A stretch of 64,000 nt of DNA from positions 186,001 to 250,000 of the forward strand of contig NZ_LMDY01000015.1 in NCBI RefSeq assembly GCF_001425905.1. The letters run 5' to 3'. The first letter of the stretch is position 1, and each line of letters starts with the position of its first letter. Source of the DNA: Methylibium sp. Root1272. Its GTDB lineage: Bacteria; Pseudomonadota; Gammaproteobacteria; Burkholderiales; Burkholderiaceae_C. Position numbers and translations under genes: made by a program. The notes beneath the pieces are model-generated. The model did not search any database. It was given only the letters and a program-made list of their open reading frames with translations, and was not told the DNA's origin. Below are positions 63,740 to 64,000 of this stretch, piece by piece.

Positions 63740-64000
63740 CCGGACTGCGGCCGTTGACCGCCACGCTGCAACGCGCCGTCGCGACGACGCTGATCGCCGT
63801 GGCCTGGAGCGGCCCCCTGCTGCCCTTGCAGGCCGCGTGGGCACAGGCCGACGAGGACGACGAGGCGATCCGCGCCGAGGCCCGCGCCGACCAGGCCAGC
63901 GAAACTGCCGCCAAGGCCACCGAGGATGCGGCCCGCGCCTCGCTGTTCGACACCGGCGTCACCACGCTGACGGCCGGCAAGCAGGCCGTCTATCACCTGG
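63736..64000 (+). CDS. Exported protein, N-terminal fragment, unknown function
   Basis: An open frame with GTG start that overlaps the VWA stop (GTGA) and runs off the right edge. The first residues (TLQRAVATTLIAVAWSGPLLPLQAAWA) form a signal peptide, followed by a highly acidic and alanine-rich segment (ADEDDEAIRAEARADQA). No stop occurs in the 88 codons present. It is probably another member of the MoxR/VWA operon. I do not recognise the family from this part. Confidence 0.55.
   Translation, partial: MTGLRPLTATLQRAVATTLIAVAWSGPLLPLQAAWAQADEDDEAIRAEARADQASETAAKATEDAARASLFDTGVTTLTAGKQAVYHL

Overview
The window is very GC-rich, densely coded chromosomal DNA. Gene content and order point to a betaproteobacterium of the order Burkholderiales, probably near the Rubrivivax/Methylibium/Leptothrix group (inference from gene neighbourhoods, not from a search). 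Supporting signs are the ftsK-lolA-rarA cluster, rpsP-rimM-trmD-rplS, polA next to a DUF2782 gene and an APH-type homoserine kinase, a hybrid kinase with the SHDLRQPLHA phosphoacceptor box, and a cytochrome c4-type dihaem protein. There is no prophage, plasmid backbone, rRNA operon, CRISPR array or complete IS. The only mobile DNA I see is a 264-bp MITE-like element.

Layout. 1-2.1 kb: a KefC-type K+/H+ antiporter (cut by the window edge) with its KefF-like partner, an orphan ParA-type ATPase and a MaoC-type hydratase. 2.1-4.8 kb: a NarL-type response regulator and a membrane hybrid histidine kinase. 4.8-10.1 kb: polA, a DUF2782 gene, the MITE-like element, thrB and a membrane protein. 10.2-13.1 kb: a Tat-exported PhoX phosphatase with a candidate Pho box, and a DUF1097 membrane protein. 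13.4-18.8 kb: a UvrD-family helicase, a class-I amidotransferase, a secreted unknown, a TetR regulator and a PepSY protein. 18.9-23.8 kb: valS, a dehydrogenase-like protein with altered catalytic residues, and galU. 23.8-29.5 kb: a TusA-like protein, a Nudix hydrolase, cysM, tRNA-Leu(CAA), a rhomboid protease, an HtrA-like protein lacking its catalytic His and Asp, an SDR protein and a 2Fe-2S flavin reductase. 29.5-33.1 kb: livHMGF branched-chain amino-acid transporter genes without a substrate-binding protein. 33.2-38.4 kb: rarA, lolA, ftsK and a Crp/Fnr regulator.

38.6-42.9 kb: trxB, rpmB-rpmG, an acyl desaturase and an RsmB-type rRNA methyltransferase. 42.9-46.3 kb: a LytS/LytTR (AlgZ/AlgR-like) two-component pair facing argH. 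46.4-51.3 kb: a Tat-type hydrolase, a CbiB-like membrane protein, a CoA-pyrophosphatase-type Nudix protein and the rpsP-rimM-trmD-rplS operon. 51.5-56.9 kb: a GNAT, a TM2-like protein, a malonyl-CoA synthetase with an enoyl-CoA hydratase, a TauE permease, a TRIC channel and a DUF1841 protein. 57-60.7 kb: a peptide-type substrate-binding protein, an HD-GYP protein and cytochrome c4. 60.7-64 kb: a MoxR ATPase/VWA (CoxE-like) operon running off the right edge.

Most of the window is conserved housekeeping DNA. The points that deserve a second look are the MITE-like element inserted at the stop codon of the DUF2782 gene and 14 bp before thrB, two apparently catalytically altered enzymes (dehydrogenase and HtrA folds), the Pho box in front of phoX, and several compact or divergent promoter arrangements. 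I found no clear evidence for a wholly new multi-gene system.
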